Source of the DNA: Isoalcanivorax indicus
GTDB lineage: Bacteria > Pseudomonadota > Gammaproteobacteria > Pseudomonadales > Alcanivoracaceae
Assembly: GCF_003259185.1 (NCBI RefSeq)
Contig: NZ_QGMP01000001.1
Location: 1,488,001 to 1,552,000, forward strand
Length of the DNA stretch: 64,000 nucleotides
Reading direction: 5' to 3'
Below the pieces are notes generated by a model. It was not told the origin of the DNA and searched no databases. It saw only the letters and a program-made list of their open reading frames with translations. The translations under genes were made by a program, and so were the position numbers. This document shows positions 18,100 to 27,145 of this stretch, one piece after another; position 1 is the first letter of the stretch; every line of letters begins with the position of its first letter.

Positions 18100-21000
18100 A
18101 TGACACGCTATCGCACGTGGCTTTTGTTGCTGGCTCTCGTCAATGCAGGTTGTGGCGGGAGCGACAACGGCACAACAAGTGACCCGCCCGGTGCCGGAGC
18201 CGCGGCGCCACTTTATGCACTCATCCAGGCTCATGGGCTCAGCGGCAACCCTGCAGCAAATATCCTTGTGCCACCCGCAGACGATCCCCGGGTCACCCTC
18301 GGCAGGGCGCTGTTTTTCTCGCGCCAGCTGAGCGGCGACCGGGATGTTGCCTGTGTCAGTTGTCACCATCCGCTGTTAGGGGGCGGGGATGGCCTGTCGC
18401 TATCGATCGGTGTCGCAGCACACGAGCCCGAGGTGCTGGGGCCTGGCCGCACCATTGATCTTGCCCGTGATGGCGATCCCAAAGCGCTGACGCTCGGCGG
18501 ACCGAACGTGCCACGCAACGCACAGACGATATTCAACTCCGCACTTTATCGCACCACGCTTTTCCACGATGGCAGGTTGTTCGTGCTGGGGACTGACCCG
18601 GATTCGGGTGAGCAGATGATCCGCACGCCGGAGAGTCTGCTGCGCCGATTGCCTGACCCGTCTGCTGCGGGTGATCTGCTCGCCGTCCAGGCGAGATTCC
18701 CGGTGACCAGCTTTGCTGAAATGCGTGGTTTCGGCGAATTCTACTCACTCTCGCCTGATCAGCTACGCGCGAGAATTGCGCAGCGGCTCCGGGACGCTGC
18801 TGAAAGCTGGGAAGGTCCGTTTCGTAGTGCATTCGGTGACGACGGTGATCTGGAAGGCTTGATCAACTACGACAATATCGCCAGTGCGCTGTCTGCATAT
18901 CAGGCGAGCAAGACATTTGTAGACAGTCCCTGGGCCGAGTTTGTACGCGGAAACCCCTCAGCGCTTACGACACAGCAGGTCAGAGGAGCCGAGCTGTTTC
19001 TGACCAGTTTGCACGAGGGGGGGCTGGGTTGCGCAGGGTGCCATAGTGGCGATCGCTTTACGGATGAGAAGCTGCACATTGCGGCGATACCCCAGTTCGG
19101 TCGCGGCAAGCGTGCCGATGACACTGATCCGGGGCTTTTCCTGGTGACACAGAAGGACGAGGACCGCTACCGCTTCCGCACGCCCGGCCTGCTGAATATC
19201 GCGGCAACCGGTCCTTATGGCCATAGCGGTGCCTTTGATGATCTTGCAGCGTTTCTGCGCTATCACGCTGATCCGGTCGGAGAAATCGAACATTACGACT
19301 TTTCGCTTGCGCACCTTTCCCAGTTTTCCATGCTTGAGGAGCCGCCCTATCCGCGGGCGAGGGCCATGACCCTGAGTGCGCTTGAGCGTGTCTCGGATGC
19401 CTTGCCGCATCGCCCCTTGTCGGATGAGGAACTCGCAGCTCTGGTGGCCTTCCTCAATGCGCTGACTGACCCTTGCGTAATCACGGAAACATGCCTGGCG
19501 CCCTGGATAGCGGGTGCCGAAGACGACCATGACGGACATATGCTGTACGCCCAGATTCCCAATGTGCCTGCACACCCTGAAGGGAATGATGGGGGGAGTG
19601 GGCCAACGGATCCGACTGACCCGACCGATCCGACCGATCCGACCGATCCGACCGATCCGACTGACCCGACTGATCCGACGGACCCCTCGACAGCGCCCTT
19701 CAGGCACTTCTCGGCCAAGACCCTGTGTGGTCACAACCTGCGTGGCCGTATGATGTCCGGGTCGCAGCAGTCCGGTTTTGTGGAGCGCGCTTCGGAGGTT
19801 GGACTGGATCATCACCATGAGCTGCCCGCTGAAGCCTGGCGTCGTGAGTTCGGAGCGCTAGAGGCCGCCATGCAAAGTGGCGCGGTCTTGCTTGCACCCT
19901 TGAACGGAGATTGCTGGCTGGACGCGCTCTTTACCACGGGCGGCTACGGCGGTGAGGGTCTGGTGTTCTATCGCAACGATATGGGGCGTGGCTTCGCGTC
20001 AAGGCCTCACGAGTTCTGGCAGGGGGCTGATATCCCGCTTGCGCTTGGCGCTGCAGATCTGGATGCCAACTATCGCCCTGATGTGTTGATCGGCAATTAC
20101 CTGGCCGGAGAGGTGCGAGTATATCGGCATGCCTCGACGGGCGGGTTCGTTCAGCGTCAGTCTGTTCCGATGTCCAAATCGACTTTCGGCTTCGCATTTT
20201 CGGATATTGATGGCAATGGATGGGTGGACGCCTTCATCGCGCATTGGGATCTTGCTGCCAGGCCGGGCGCGGCGCCGGCCATGATGAAGAATATGGGCGC
20301 GAACGCCTTTCTCGGACCAGTCGGAGTTCTTTATCCCTATGATGTTGACGCGGGGACCACGGGGGCCCAGTTAGCCCAGAACTTCAATTTCTCGCCTGCC
20401 TTTACTGATCTGACCGGCGATGGATCTCCTGATCTGCTGGTGGCGTCCGATTTTGAAACCAGCGAGGTGGCGACCAACGACGGCACTGGCCGGTTCAGTG
20501 TCATTACCGATCGAAGCGTTATCGTTGACGAAAACGGCATGGGCTCTGCGCTGGCTGACTTCGACAATAGCGGGCGGCTGTCGTGGTATGTGAGTTCCAT
20601 ACATGCACCGGATGATGATCGCGAGTGGCCCTGGGGCCGCACCGGCAACAAGCTTTATCATGGTGAGGACGCCGCTTTTCCGTTCTCTCTCCAGGCGGCG
20701 CATGGTGCCGAAGATGCGGGTTGGGCCTGGGGAGTGTGCGCTGCAGATTTCAACAATAACGGCTACGTGGATCTGTTTGTCGAGAACGGGTATGGGCTTG
20801 TGCCTGAGCAAGTCAGGGCCCAGTTGTCGGAAGAACTGCTGAATGACCTCGATCAACTGCTCGAAGGGTATCATCAGCAGCGCCCAAGGTTATTCATGAA
20901 TCAGGGCGATGGCACCTTTATTGATCAGGCAGAAGACTGGGGCATGACATCGGCAACCAACGGCAGGGGCGTGGTCTGTGCCGATGTGGATCGAGATGGC

Positions 21001-22101
21001 GATATTGATATTCTTGTTGCGCAGAATATCGGGCCGCCGCTGTTCTTCGAGAATCAGCTTTCCGGGCAGGGAGCCGTCAATTTTCTGAGCGTATCGTTGA
21101 TTGCCGATCGCCCCAATACCCAGGCCATAGGCGCGGTGGTCAGGGTCCGCACTGGCGATATCACGAGGATGCGTCAGGTGGAAGCGAACTCCGGCTATCT
21201 GGGGCAGACGCCGGCAATACTGCATTTCGGTCTGGGCGCGGCCGTGCAGGCGGATGAAGTACGGGTGACCTGGCATGATGGTCGCGAGGAGATTCTTCAG
21301 GCTGTGCCGGTGAACCGGTTCCTGACGCTGAGGCATCCGGATCTCGATCCTGTCAACACTCTGCCGTTACATCAGGGCCTTGCGGAAGTAGCCACGGAGG
21401 CACTGGGCTGGCTGGAAGATCATCACGAACAGTTGCCTGCGGACGTGCTGCTCGGCCTGTCATGGATGCAGCGACAATTCGATATTGTTACCACCTTCTC
21501 GCCGATGGTGATGCTGGACAGCCTTCTGCAAGAAGAGACAGATGACGCGATGCGTGCCTCCTTGCTGGCATACCGTCGTTTTTATGACCCGGACCATACA
21601 TTGCCTGCGGAGGCTTTGACCGGTCTGGCGGGGCTGGACGATGTCACCATTGCGCCCTTGTACTGCCATGAGCACCCCCTTGACGTCGATTATCTGGGGC
21701 AACTGCTTCAGCTTTCAGAGAGCAGTGAGCCCTATGAGGTGAGCCATGCGCTGTTCGCGTATCTGTTGCTTACCGATAATGCGTGCCCCTCACGGCTGCC
21801 AGCGGCAGAAGTGGAGCAACTGGTCATCAGGAACCTGGCCCTGGTGCAACCGCCAGAGCAGGGGATTCGTGACATCGATATCGAGGCGATGGCCTTTCTC
21901 GCGGCAGCGGGACGTTCCGATCTGGTCAGTCATGAATGGCTGAATGGCTTCCTGTCAGCCCGGCGTGAGGACGGTGGCTTTGCTTTCGCGCCAGAAGACG
22001 AGCACAGCGATGCACATGCCACCGGGCTTGCCCTGTGGCTGGCACTCCAGTTGACGCACCACAACAGGATATACCACGGCCTGATCGCGCAGCCCTGGTG
22101 A
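18100..22101 (+). CDS. Multidomain lipoprotein: di-haem peroxidase / VCBS repeats / ASPIC-UnbV / toroid-like
   Basis: A 1333-residue lipoprotein (lipobox ending at Cys18). Domains in order: residues about 30-480 resemble a MauG/CcpA di-haem cytochrome c peroxidase, with CVSCH at 85-89 and CAGCH at 311-315 plus the conserved NAQTIFNSALY and TGPYGHSGAF segments. Nine Pro-Thr-Asp units follow at 502-528. Residues about 585-1000 hold several VCBS/FG-GAP calcium-type repeats (DIDGNGWVD, DLTGDGSPD, DFNNNGYVD, DVDRDGDID). An ASPIC/UnbV-type domain follows (about 1000-1075), then a helical region to the end with REDGGFAF and AHATGLALWLAL, as in terpenoid-cyclase-like toroids. Haem attachment implies periplasmic or outer-membrane location. 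It starts 13 nt after D'. The substrate is unknown. Confidence 0.8.
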   Translation: MTRYRTWLLLLALVNAGCGGSDNGTTSDPPGAGAAAPLYALIQAHGLSGNPAANILVPPADDPRVTLGRALFFSRQLSGDRDVACVSCHHPLLGGGDGLSLSIGVAAHEPEVLGPGRTIDLARDGDPKALTLGGPNVPRNAQTIFNSALYRTTLFHDGRLFVLGTDPDSGEQMIRTPESLLRRLPDPSAAGDLLAVQARFPVTSFAEMRGFGEFYSLSPDQLRARIAQRLRDAAESWEGPFRSAFGDDGDLEGLINYDNIASALSAYQASKTFVDSPWAEFVRGNPSALTTQQVRGAELFLTSLHEGGLGCAGCHSGDRFTDEKLHIAAIPQFGRGKRADDTDPGLFLVTQKDEDRYRFRTPGLLNIAATGPYGHSGAFDDLAAFLRYHADPVGEIEHYDFSLAHLSQFSMLEEPPYPRARAMTLSALERVSDALPHRPLSDEELAALVAFLNALTDPCVITETCLAPWIAGAEDDHDGHMLYAQIPNVPAHPEGNDGGSGPTDPTDPTDPTDPTDPTDPTDPTDPTDPSTAPFRHFSAKTLCGHNLRGRMMSGSQQSGFVERASEVGLDHHHELPAEAWRREFGALEAAMQSGAVLLAPLNGDCWLDALFTTGGYGGEGLVFYRNDMGRGFASRPHEFWQGADIPLALGAADLDANYRPDVLIGNYLAGEVRVYRHASTGGFVQRQSVPMSKSTFGFAFSDIDGNGWVDAFIAHWDLAARPGAAPAMMKNMGANAFLGPVGVLYPYDVDAGTTGAQLAQNFNFSPAFTDLTGDGSPDLLVASDFETSEVATNDGTGRFSVITDRSVIVDENGMGSALADFDNSGRLSWYVSSIHAPDDDREWPWGRTGNKLYHGEDAAFPFSLQAAHGAEDAGWAWGVCAADFNNNGYVDLFVENGYGLVPEQVRAQLSEELLNDLDQLLEGYHQQRPRLFMNQGDGTFIDQAEDWGMTSATNGRGVVCADVDRDGDIDILVAQNIGPPLFFENQLSGQGAVNFLSVSLIADRPNTQAIGAVVRVRTGDITRMRQVEANSGYLGQTPAILHFGLGAAVQADEVRVTWHDGREEILQAVPVNRFLTLRHPDLDPVNTLPLHQGLAEVATEALGWLEDHHEQLPADVLLGLSWMQRQFDIVTTFSPMVMLDSLLQEETDDAMRASLLAYRRFYDPDHTLPAEALTGLAGLDDVTIAPLYCHEHPLDVDYLGQLLQLSESSEPYEVSHALFAYLLLTDNACPSRLPAAEVEQLVIRNLALVQPPEQGIRDIDIEAMAFLAAAGRSDLVSHEWLNGFLSARREDGGFAFAPEDEHSDAHATGLALWLALQLTHHNRIYHGLIAQPW
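19603..19683 (+). repeat. Nine-unit 9-nt tandem repeat encoding Pro-Thr-Asp
   Basis: Nine consecutive 9-base units of the form CCN-ACN-GAY occur in frame inside the peroxidase-fusion gene. Four central units are identical (CCGACCGAT) and the outer ones differ only at wobble positions. Each unit is a whole number of codons, so slippage would change linker length and not break the frame. It separates the haem domain from the VCBS region. Confidence 0.95.
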
Positions 22102-22113
22102 CCGGGCCGGGTG

Positions 22114-22199
22114 TTACAAATCTTCCCGCCTGCAGTGGCGGGCTGAGACAACGTCAAAGACGACAGTGAAAAGTTATTTGTAATCAGTGAGTTACAAAT
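22114..22199. promoter_or_regulatory. Three TTACAAAT octamers upstream of degV
   Basis: TTACAAAT occurs at 22114-22121 and again at 22192-22199, and its reverse complement ATTTGTAA lies at 22176-22183. The last two make a perfect 8-bp inverted repeat with an 8-base spacer. The region is a 323-bp gap without genes, followed by a good Shine-Dalgarno for degV. This looks like a regulator operator; the regulator is not known. Confidence 0.5.
22125..22142 (+). terminator. Short hairpin after the array operon
   Basis: CCCGCC (22125-22130) and GGCGGG (22137-22142) form a six-base stem with a six-base loop, 23 bases after the stop of the peroxidase-fusion gene. There is no T run downstream. It is a weak candidate for the end of the array transcript. 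Confidence 0.35.
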
Positions 22200-22424
22200 T
22201 TGTCTCCCGCATTGCAGCCGTTGGCCACTGCGCTACACTGAACTGGCACGACATAACCAGTTTGCGTCACAAGCAGTCTGGCTGAGGATCACCGGGCGCG
22301 GGGGTGCCCGGGGTGGCCAGGGGAGCATGCCGACAACAACAACTACAGGCCGAACAACACAGCCCTGGTCCACTCCGCCTTGTCTGGGACGACGCGTTTC
22401 CGCATCTCAGGGGGAGAGAAACCC

Positions 22425-23381
22425 ATGCGTATCGGCATTGTGGTGGATTCAACATGTGATCTGCCGGCAGAGTTCTATTCACAGCATGACATTCGCGTCA
22501 TGCCCATCTCCATCCGTCTTGGCGACGAGCTCCTGGTCGATGAGCGGGATGAAAAGGCCACCCGGCGCTTCTACGCCGAGCAGCTCGACACCAAAGGCAT
22601 CGATTCGGAGTCCATTCCTTACACCAGTGAGCAGGTCCAGGCGGTGTTTCTGGATCGGCTGGTGCTGGATTTCGATCTGGTGTTCTGTATCACGGTGTCG
22701 AGCAAGCGCAGCCAGATCTTCGATAATGCTTCGCGGGCCTCGTTTGCCATCCTCAAGCAGTACCGGCAGGCGCGTCAGGCGGCAGACGTTGCCGGGCCCT
22801 TCTCCATGCGGGTAATCGACAGCAAGACCATCTTTGCCGGCACCGCCGTGCTGGTGGCCGAAGCCGCCGGGCTGATCGCGCAGGGAATACACCCCAATGA
22901 GGTGCGCCTCAAGCTGGACAACCTAATTCCGGAGGTCTGTGGCTTCATGGTGCCAGCGGATCTGGGCTATGTGCGGGCGCGGGGCTTCAAGAAGGGGGAG
23001 CGCAAGAGTTTCAGTGATACCTTGCGTGGTGCGGCCCTGGCGGTCGGCTCGGCACTGTCGCTGCATCCGATCATCAAGGTCTACCGCGGGCAGGAAGACC
23101 CGGCCACGGTCAATATGAGCTATGAAAAGTCGGTGCGCCGCATGCTGGAGCATGTGACGACACAGATCAGAGACGGCAAGGTCACCTCTGGCAGTGTCTG
23201 CATGAGCTACGCGGGCGACATCTCAGCCGTGCCGGACATGGCAGGCTTTCGTGAGCTTGAGGCTGCCGTCCGGGAGGCCGGGCTGGCTCTGCACCTGTCT
23301 ACCATGAGCGCCACTGGCGCGGTCAACGTGGGCGCGGGGTGTCTGTTTGTGGCCTACGCGGGCGAACCGGGAGAGCTCTGA
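22425..23381 (+). CDS. DegV-family fatty-acid-binding protein
   Basis: A 318-residue EDD-fold protein. The N-terminus MRIGIVVDSTCDLP and the following MPISIRLGDE and TVSSKRSQIFDNA segments are typical of DegV, which binds a fatty acid, in some bacteria for a fatty-acid kinase (FakB). The second lobe has GFMVPADLGYVRARG and LSLHPIIKVYRGQ. The start at ATG 22425 is chosen for its GGGGGAGAG Shine-Dalgarno. No FakA partner is nearby. It converges on the PEP synthase regulator with only four bases between stops. Confidence 0.85.
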   Translation: MRIGIVVDSTCDLPAEFYSQHDIRVMPISIRLGDELLVDERDEKATRRFYAEQLDTKGIDSESIPYTSEQVQAVFLDRLVLDFDLVFCITVSSKRSQIFDNASRASFAILKQYRQARQAADVAGPFSMRVIDSKTIFAGTAVLVAEAAGLIAQGIHPNEVRLKLDNLIPEVCGFMVPADLGYVRARGFKKGERKSFSDTLRGAALAVGSALSLHPIIKVYRGQEDPATVNMSYEKSVRRMLEHVTTQIRDGKVTSGSVCMSYAGDISAVPDMAGFRELEAAVREAGLALHLSTMSATGAVNVGAGCLFVAYAGEPGEL

Positions 23382-23385
23382 GCGT

Positions 23386-24204
23386 CTACTGCAGGCGCCG
23401 CTGAATCCCGGTTTTGGCCAGAATGCGGGTCGAAATCTCCTCGATGGAGAGTTCGGTCGCGTTCAGGCTGGGGATGTTGAACTTGTTGAACAGGGCCTCC
23501 AGGGCCCGCACTTCCATGTCGCACTGGCGCGGGGAGGCGTACTTGCTGCCGGCCTTGCGCTCGCTGCGGATCGCCGCCAGGCGGTCCGGGTCGATGGTCA
23601 GGCCGAACAGCTTGTCCTTGTGCGGCATCAGCGACTGCGGCAGGCGCAGGTCGTCAAAATCGTCTTCGGTCAGCGGGTAATTGGCGGCATAGAGGCCGAA
23701 CTGCAGTGCCAGATACAGACAGGTCGGCGTCTTGCCGCTGCGTGAGACCCCCACCAGTACCACATCGGCCTTGTCATAGTGCCGGGTGCGGGCGCCGTCA
23801 TCATTGTCCAGCGCGTAATGCACGGCATCGATCCGGATGCGGTAGGCCTCATGATCGCGGATCGCGTGGGTCTCGCCCACGGTATGGCTGGAACGGACCC
23901 CCAGCTCGCTCTCCAGCGGGCCGACAAAGGCCGCGAACATGTCCAGCACCAGGCCATGGCAGCGCCCGATAAGTGCCCGGTGCTCCTCGTCCACCAGGGT
24001 CGAGAAGACCACCGGCCGCTGGCCGTCCCGCTCGGCGGTCTCGTTGATCCGCGCCACGGCGCTCTGGGTGGTTTCCAGGGATTGCACGTAGGGCAGGGTG
24101 ACTTGCTCGAACTCGACACCGCGGAACTGGCTGAGCATGGAGTGGCCCAGGGTCTCGGCGGTGATGCCGGTGCCGTCGGAGACAAAGAAGGCGGTTCGTT
24201 TCAT
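23386..24204 (-). CDS. ppsR: PEP synthase regulatory protein (kinase/pyrophosphorylase)
   Basis: A 272-residue DUF299 family protein. It phosphorylates PEP synthase on threonine using ADP and reverses this with phosphate. The ATP/ADP-binding P-loop GVSRSGKTP lies at residues 152-160; the N-terminal FFVSDGTGITAETLG is a family hallmark. It is divergent from ppsA, its target, as in many gammaproteobacteria. The start MKRTAFF at 24204 fits the family; an upstream in-frame extension is not needed. Confidence 0.93.
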   Translation of the reverse strand: MKRTAFFVSDGTGITAETLGHSMLSQFRGVEFEQVTLPYVQSLETTQSAVARINETAERDGQRPVVFSTLVDEEHRALIGRCHGLVLDMFAAFVGPLESELGVRSSHTVGETHAIRDHEAYRIRIDAVHYALDNDDGARTRHYDKADVVLVGVSRSGKTPTCLYLALQFGLYAANYPLTEDDFDDLRLPQSLMPHKDKLFGLTIDPDRLAAIRSERKAGSKYASPRQCDMEVRALEALFNKFNIPSLNATELSIEEISTRILAKTGIQRRLQ

Positions 24205-24415
24205 GGGCAGGTCACACTCGCGGTCGAGGCTGGAAGGCAAGGCTGTCGGGCAAGGCTAGCGGGGCTTTGCCGGGCTGGCAAGGGCGCGCCGGGGAAGGGA
24301 TTGACACCTGCCCCGAAAGTCGAATCATTTCGGGCGAGAAACGGGGCGGCTTTTTGAGTAGAATACCCCCCGCGACACATCCATCCATATTCCGGAACAT
24401 GTAGGGAGCAGGACC

Positions 24416-26791
24416 TTGGCGGAGTACGTAGTCTGGTTTGAACGCCTGGGCAAGGGCGACGTGGAGACGGTCGGGGGCAAGAATGCTTCCCTGGGCGAAA
24501 TGATCAGCAATCTGGCGGCGGCGGGAGTTTCCGTACCCGGCGGTTTTGCGACCACGGCGCAGGCCTATCGCGATTTCCTCGAACATAACGACCTGACCCG
24601 CAAGATCAACGACGCCCTGGCCAGCCTGGACGTCAATGACGTGGTGGCACTGGCCCGCACTGGCGAAGAGATCCGTCGCTGGGTGGTCGAAGCGCCGTTC
24701 CAGCCGGAACTGGAGCAGCAGATTCGTGACGCCTTCGCGCAGATCAGTGAGGGCAATGCCGAGCTGGCGGTGGCCGTGCGTTCCTCGGCTACGGCCGAAG
24801 ACCTGCCGGATGCCTCCTTCGCGGGCCAGCAGGAAACCTTCCTCAATATTCGTGGTGTTGACAATGTTCTGGTGGCGGTGAAGGAGGTATTTGCCTCCCT
24901 GTTCAACGATCGCGCCATCAGCTACCGCGTGCACCAGGGCTTCGAACATGCCGGTGTCGCCCTCTCTGCGGGCATCCAGCGCATGGTGCGCTCCGAGACC
25001 GGGGCGGCGGGCGTCATGTTCTCGCTGGATACCGAATCCGGTTTCCGCGATGTGGTCTTCATCACGTCCTCCTATGGCCTCGGTGAAATGGTGGTACAGG
25101 GTGCGGTGAACCCCGATGAGTTCTACGTGCACAAGAAGACCCTGCTGAACAAGCGTCCGGCGATCCTGCGCCGCAATCTGGGGTCGAAACTGCAGAAGAT
25201 GATCTACGGCAGTGAGGCCAGCGCGGGCAAGTCGGTGCAGACCGTTGACGTGAGCCGTGAGGACCGCATGCGCTTCTCGCTCTCCGATGCGCAGATTTCC
25301 GATCTGGCGCGTCAGGCCATCGAGATCGAAAAGCACTATGGCCACCCGATGGATATCGAATGGGCCCTGGATGGTGATGACGGCAAGCTGTATATCGTGC
25401 AGGCCCGCCCGGAAACGGTGAAGAGCCGCTCTGATGTCTCGGTGATGGAGCGCTACCTGCTCAAGGAAAAGGGCAGCAAGGTACTGGTCGAAGGCCGCTC
25501 CATCGGCCAGCGCATCGGCGCGGGCGTGGTGCGGGTCATCACCAATATCAAGGAAATGGAGCGGGTCCAGGATGGCGACGTGCTGGTGACCGACATGACC
25601 GACCCCGATTGGGAGCCGGTGATGAAGCGCGCCGCCGCCATCGTGACCAACCGCGGCGGGCGGACCTGCCACGCGGCGATCATCGCCCGTGAGCTGGGCG
25701 TGCCGGCCATTGTGGGCTGTGGTGATGCCACTGAAATCCTGAAAGACGGTCAGGAAGTCACCGCTTCCTGTGCCGAAGGGGATACCGGCAAGATCTATGA
25801 AGGTCGCCTGGCCTTCGACGTGCAGCGCAACTCGATCGAGTCGATGCCGAAGCTGTCGTTCAAGATCATGATGAACGTGGGCAACCCGGATCGGGCGTTC
25901 GATTTTGCCACGCTGCCCAACCAGGGCGTGGGTCTGGCGCGTCTGGAGTTCATCATCAACCGCATGATCGGTGTGCACCCGAAAGCGCTGCTGAACTACA
26001 ACAGCCTGCCGCGCGACATCCAGCAAACGGTAGACAAGCGGATTGCCGGCTACGGCGACCCGGTGGAGTTTTACGTCGAGAAACTGGTGGAAGGCATCAG
26101 CACCCTGGCGGCAGCCTTCCATCCCGAGAAGGTGATCGTGCGCCTGTCCGACTTCAAGTCCAACGAGTACGCCAACCTGATCGGCGGCAAGCTGTATGAG
26201 CCAGAGGAAGAGAACCCGATGCTGGGCTTCCGCGGCGCCTCCCGCTATGTCAGCGAGAACTTCCGCGACTGTTTCGAGCTGGAGTGCCGGGCCCTGAAGA
26301 AGGTCCGTGAGGAGATGGGCTTCACCAACGTTGAGGTGATGGTGCCCTTCGTGCGGACCGTGGGCGAGGCCGAGCATGTGATCGAGCTGCTGGCGAAAAA
26401 CGGCCTGAAGCGGGGGGAGGAAGGCCTGCGCGTCATCATGATGTGCGAGCTGCCCACCAATGCGTTGCTGGCCGATGAGTTCATCCAGCACTTCGACGGT
26501 TTCTCCATCGGCTCCAACGACCTGACTCAGCTGACCCTGGGCCTGGATCGGGATTCCGGTATTGTCAGCCACCTGTTTGACGAGCGCGATCCGGCAGTGA
26601 AGAAGCTGCTGAGCATGGCGATCGAGGCATGCAACAAGGCAGGCAAGTACGTCGGGATCTGCGGCCAGGGGCCGTCCGATCACCCGGATCTGGCCAAGTG
26701 GCTGATGGAACAGGGCATTTCCAGTGTGTCCCTGAACCCGGATTCGGTCCTGGACACCTGGTTCTATCTGGCTGAGAAGCACGGGAAGTAA
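24416..26791 (+). CDS. ppsA: Phosphoenolpyruvate synthase (TTG start)
   Basis: It converts pyruvate and ATP to PEP, AMP and phosphate, the entry to gluconeogenesis on lipids or acetate. The 791 residues show the PPDK-type nucleotide domain ([10 protein letters not shown] near residue 20, [18 protein letters not shown]), the swivelling phosphohistidine domain with [14 protein letters not shown] (His419), and the C-terminal TIM barrel ending in [18 protein letters not shown] and [14 protein letters not shown] at 24416 after GGGAGCAGGACC gives the expected N-terminus [11 protein letters not shown]; no in-frame ATG fits. A strong intrinsic terminator follows. Confidence 0.96.
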   Translation: MAEYVVWFERLGKGDVETVGGKNASLGEMISNLAAAGVSVPGGFATTAQAYRDFLEHNDLTRKINDALASLDVNDVVALARTGEEIRRWVVEAPFQPELEQQIRDAFAQISEGNAELAVAVRSSATAEDLPDASFAGQQETFLNIRGVDNVLVAVKEVFASLFNDRAISYRVHQGFEHAGVALSAGIQRMVRSETGAAGVMFSLDTESGFRDVVFITSSYGLGEMVVQGAVNPDEFYVHKKTLLNKRPAILRRNLGSKLQKMIYGSEASAGKSVQTVDVSREDRMRFSLSDAQISDLARQAIEIEKHYGHPMDIEWALDGDDGKLYIVQARPETVKSRSDVSVMERYLLKEKGSKVLVEGRSIGQRIGAGVVRVITNIKEMERVQDGDVLVTDMTDPDWEPVMKRAAAIVTNRGGRTCHAAIIARELGVPAIVGCGDATEILKDGQEVTASCAEGDTGKIYEGRLAFDVQRNSIESMPKLSFKIMMNVGNPDRAFDFATLPNQGVGLARLEFIINRMIGVHPKALLNYNSLPRDIQQTVDKRIAGYGDPVEFYVEKLVEGISTLAAAFHPEKVIVRLSDFKSNEYANLIGGKLYEPEEENPMLGFRGASRYVSENFRDCFELECRALKKVREEMGFTNVEVMVPFVRTVGEAEHVIELLAKNGLKRGEEGLRVIMMCELPTNALLADEFIQHFDGFSIGSNDLTQLTLGLDRDSGIVSHLFDERDPAVKKLLSMAIEACNKAGKYVGICGQGPSDHPDLAKWLMEQGISSVSLNPDSVLDTWFYLAEKHGK

Positions 26792-26820
26792 TCCCGTGCC
26801 AGAAACCGGAACCGGAGACG

Positions 26821-26848
26821 GCCGGACCCGAAAGGGTCCGGCTTTTTT
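26821..26848 (+). terminator. Intrinsic terminator of ppsA
   Basis: Stem 26821-26829 (GCCGGACCC) pairs with 26834-26842 (GGGTCCGGC) around a GAAA tetraloop, followed directly by six T. This is a textbook intrinsic terminator. The T run ends exactly where the ATG of the next gene begins. Confidence 0.95.
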
Positions 26849-27142
26849 ATGACATTTCATCGCCTGTTGCGGCTGGATCAGGTGCACGATGGTCTGCGGG
26901 CCAGGTTTCGCATCGGTCGCCACGAGTTGCTGCTGATATCGGTCGGCACGGAGGTCTTCCTGCTGGATGCACGCTGCCCGCATGCCGGGAGTGATCTGGG
27001 CCGTGGCACCCTGTCCGGTTACCAACTGCGCTGCCCGGGACACGGGCAGGTGTTTGATGTGCGTGAGTGCGGGCGGGCAGGGCAGCCGGTCGGCTACCCG
27101 GTGGAGTACGATGGTCAGTGGCTGGGCGTCAGCCTGCCCTGA
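26849..27142 (+). CDS. Rieske [2Fe-2S] ferredoxin-like protein
   Basis: A 97-residue single-domain Rieske protein. Cluster ligands are C43-P-H45 and C62-P-G-H65 (CxH-x16-CxxH). No signal peptide, so it is probably a soluble electron carrier or oxygenase ferredoxin. The ATG abuts the T run of the ppsA terminator, so no normal Shine-Dalgarno is available and transcription must read through the terminator or start inside it. It converges on the lytic transglycosylase gene. Confidence 0.85.
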   Translation: MTFHRLLRLDQVHDGLRARFRIGRHELLLISVGTEVFLLDARCPHAGSDLGRGTLSGYQLRCPGHGQVFDVRECGRAGQPVGYPVEYDGQWLGVSLP

Positions 27143-27145
27143 GCG

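Noticed and set aside
19603-19683. Regular repeats that could suggest a CRISPR array
   Set aside because: Units are nine bases, contiguous and in frame, with no spacers.
24212-27043. Very long open frame on the minus strand opposite ppsA
   Set aside because: It is a shadow of GC-rich ppsA; the product has no recognisable domain, no sensible start, and would overlap ppsA fully.
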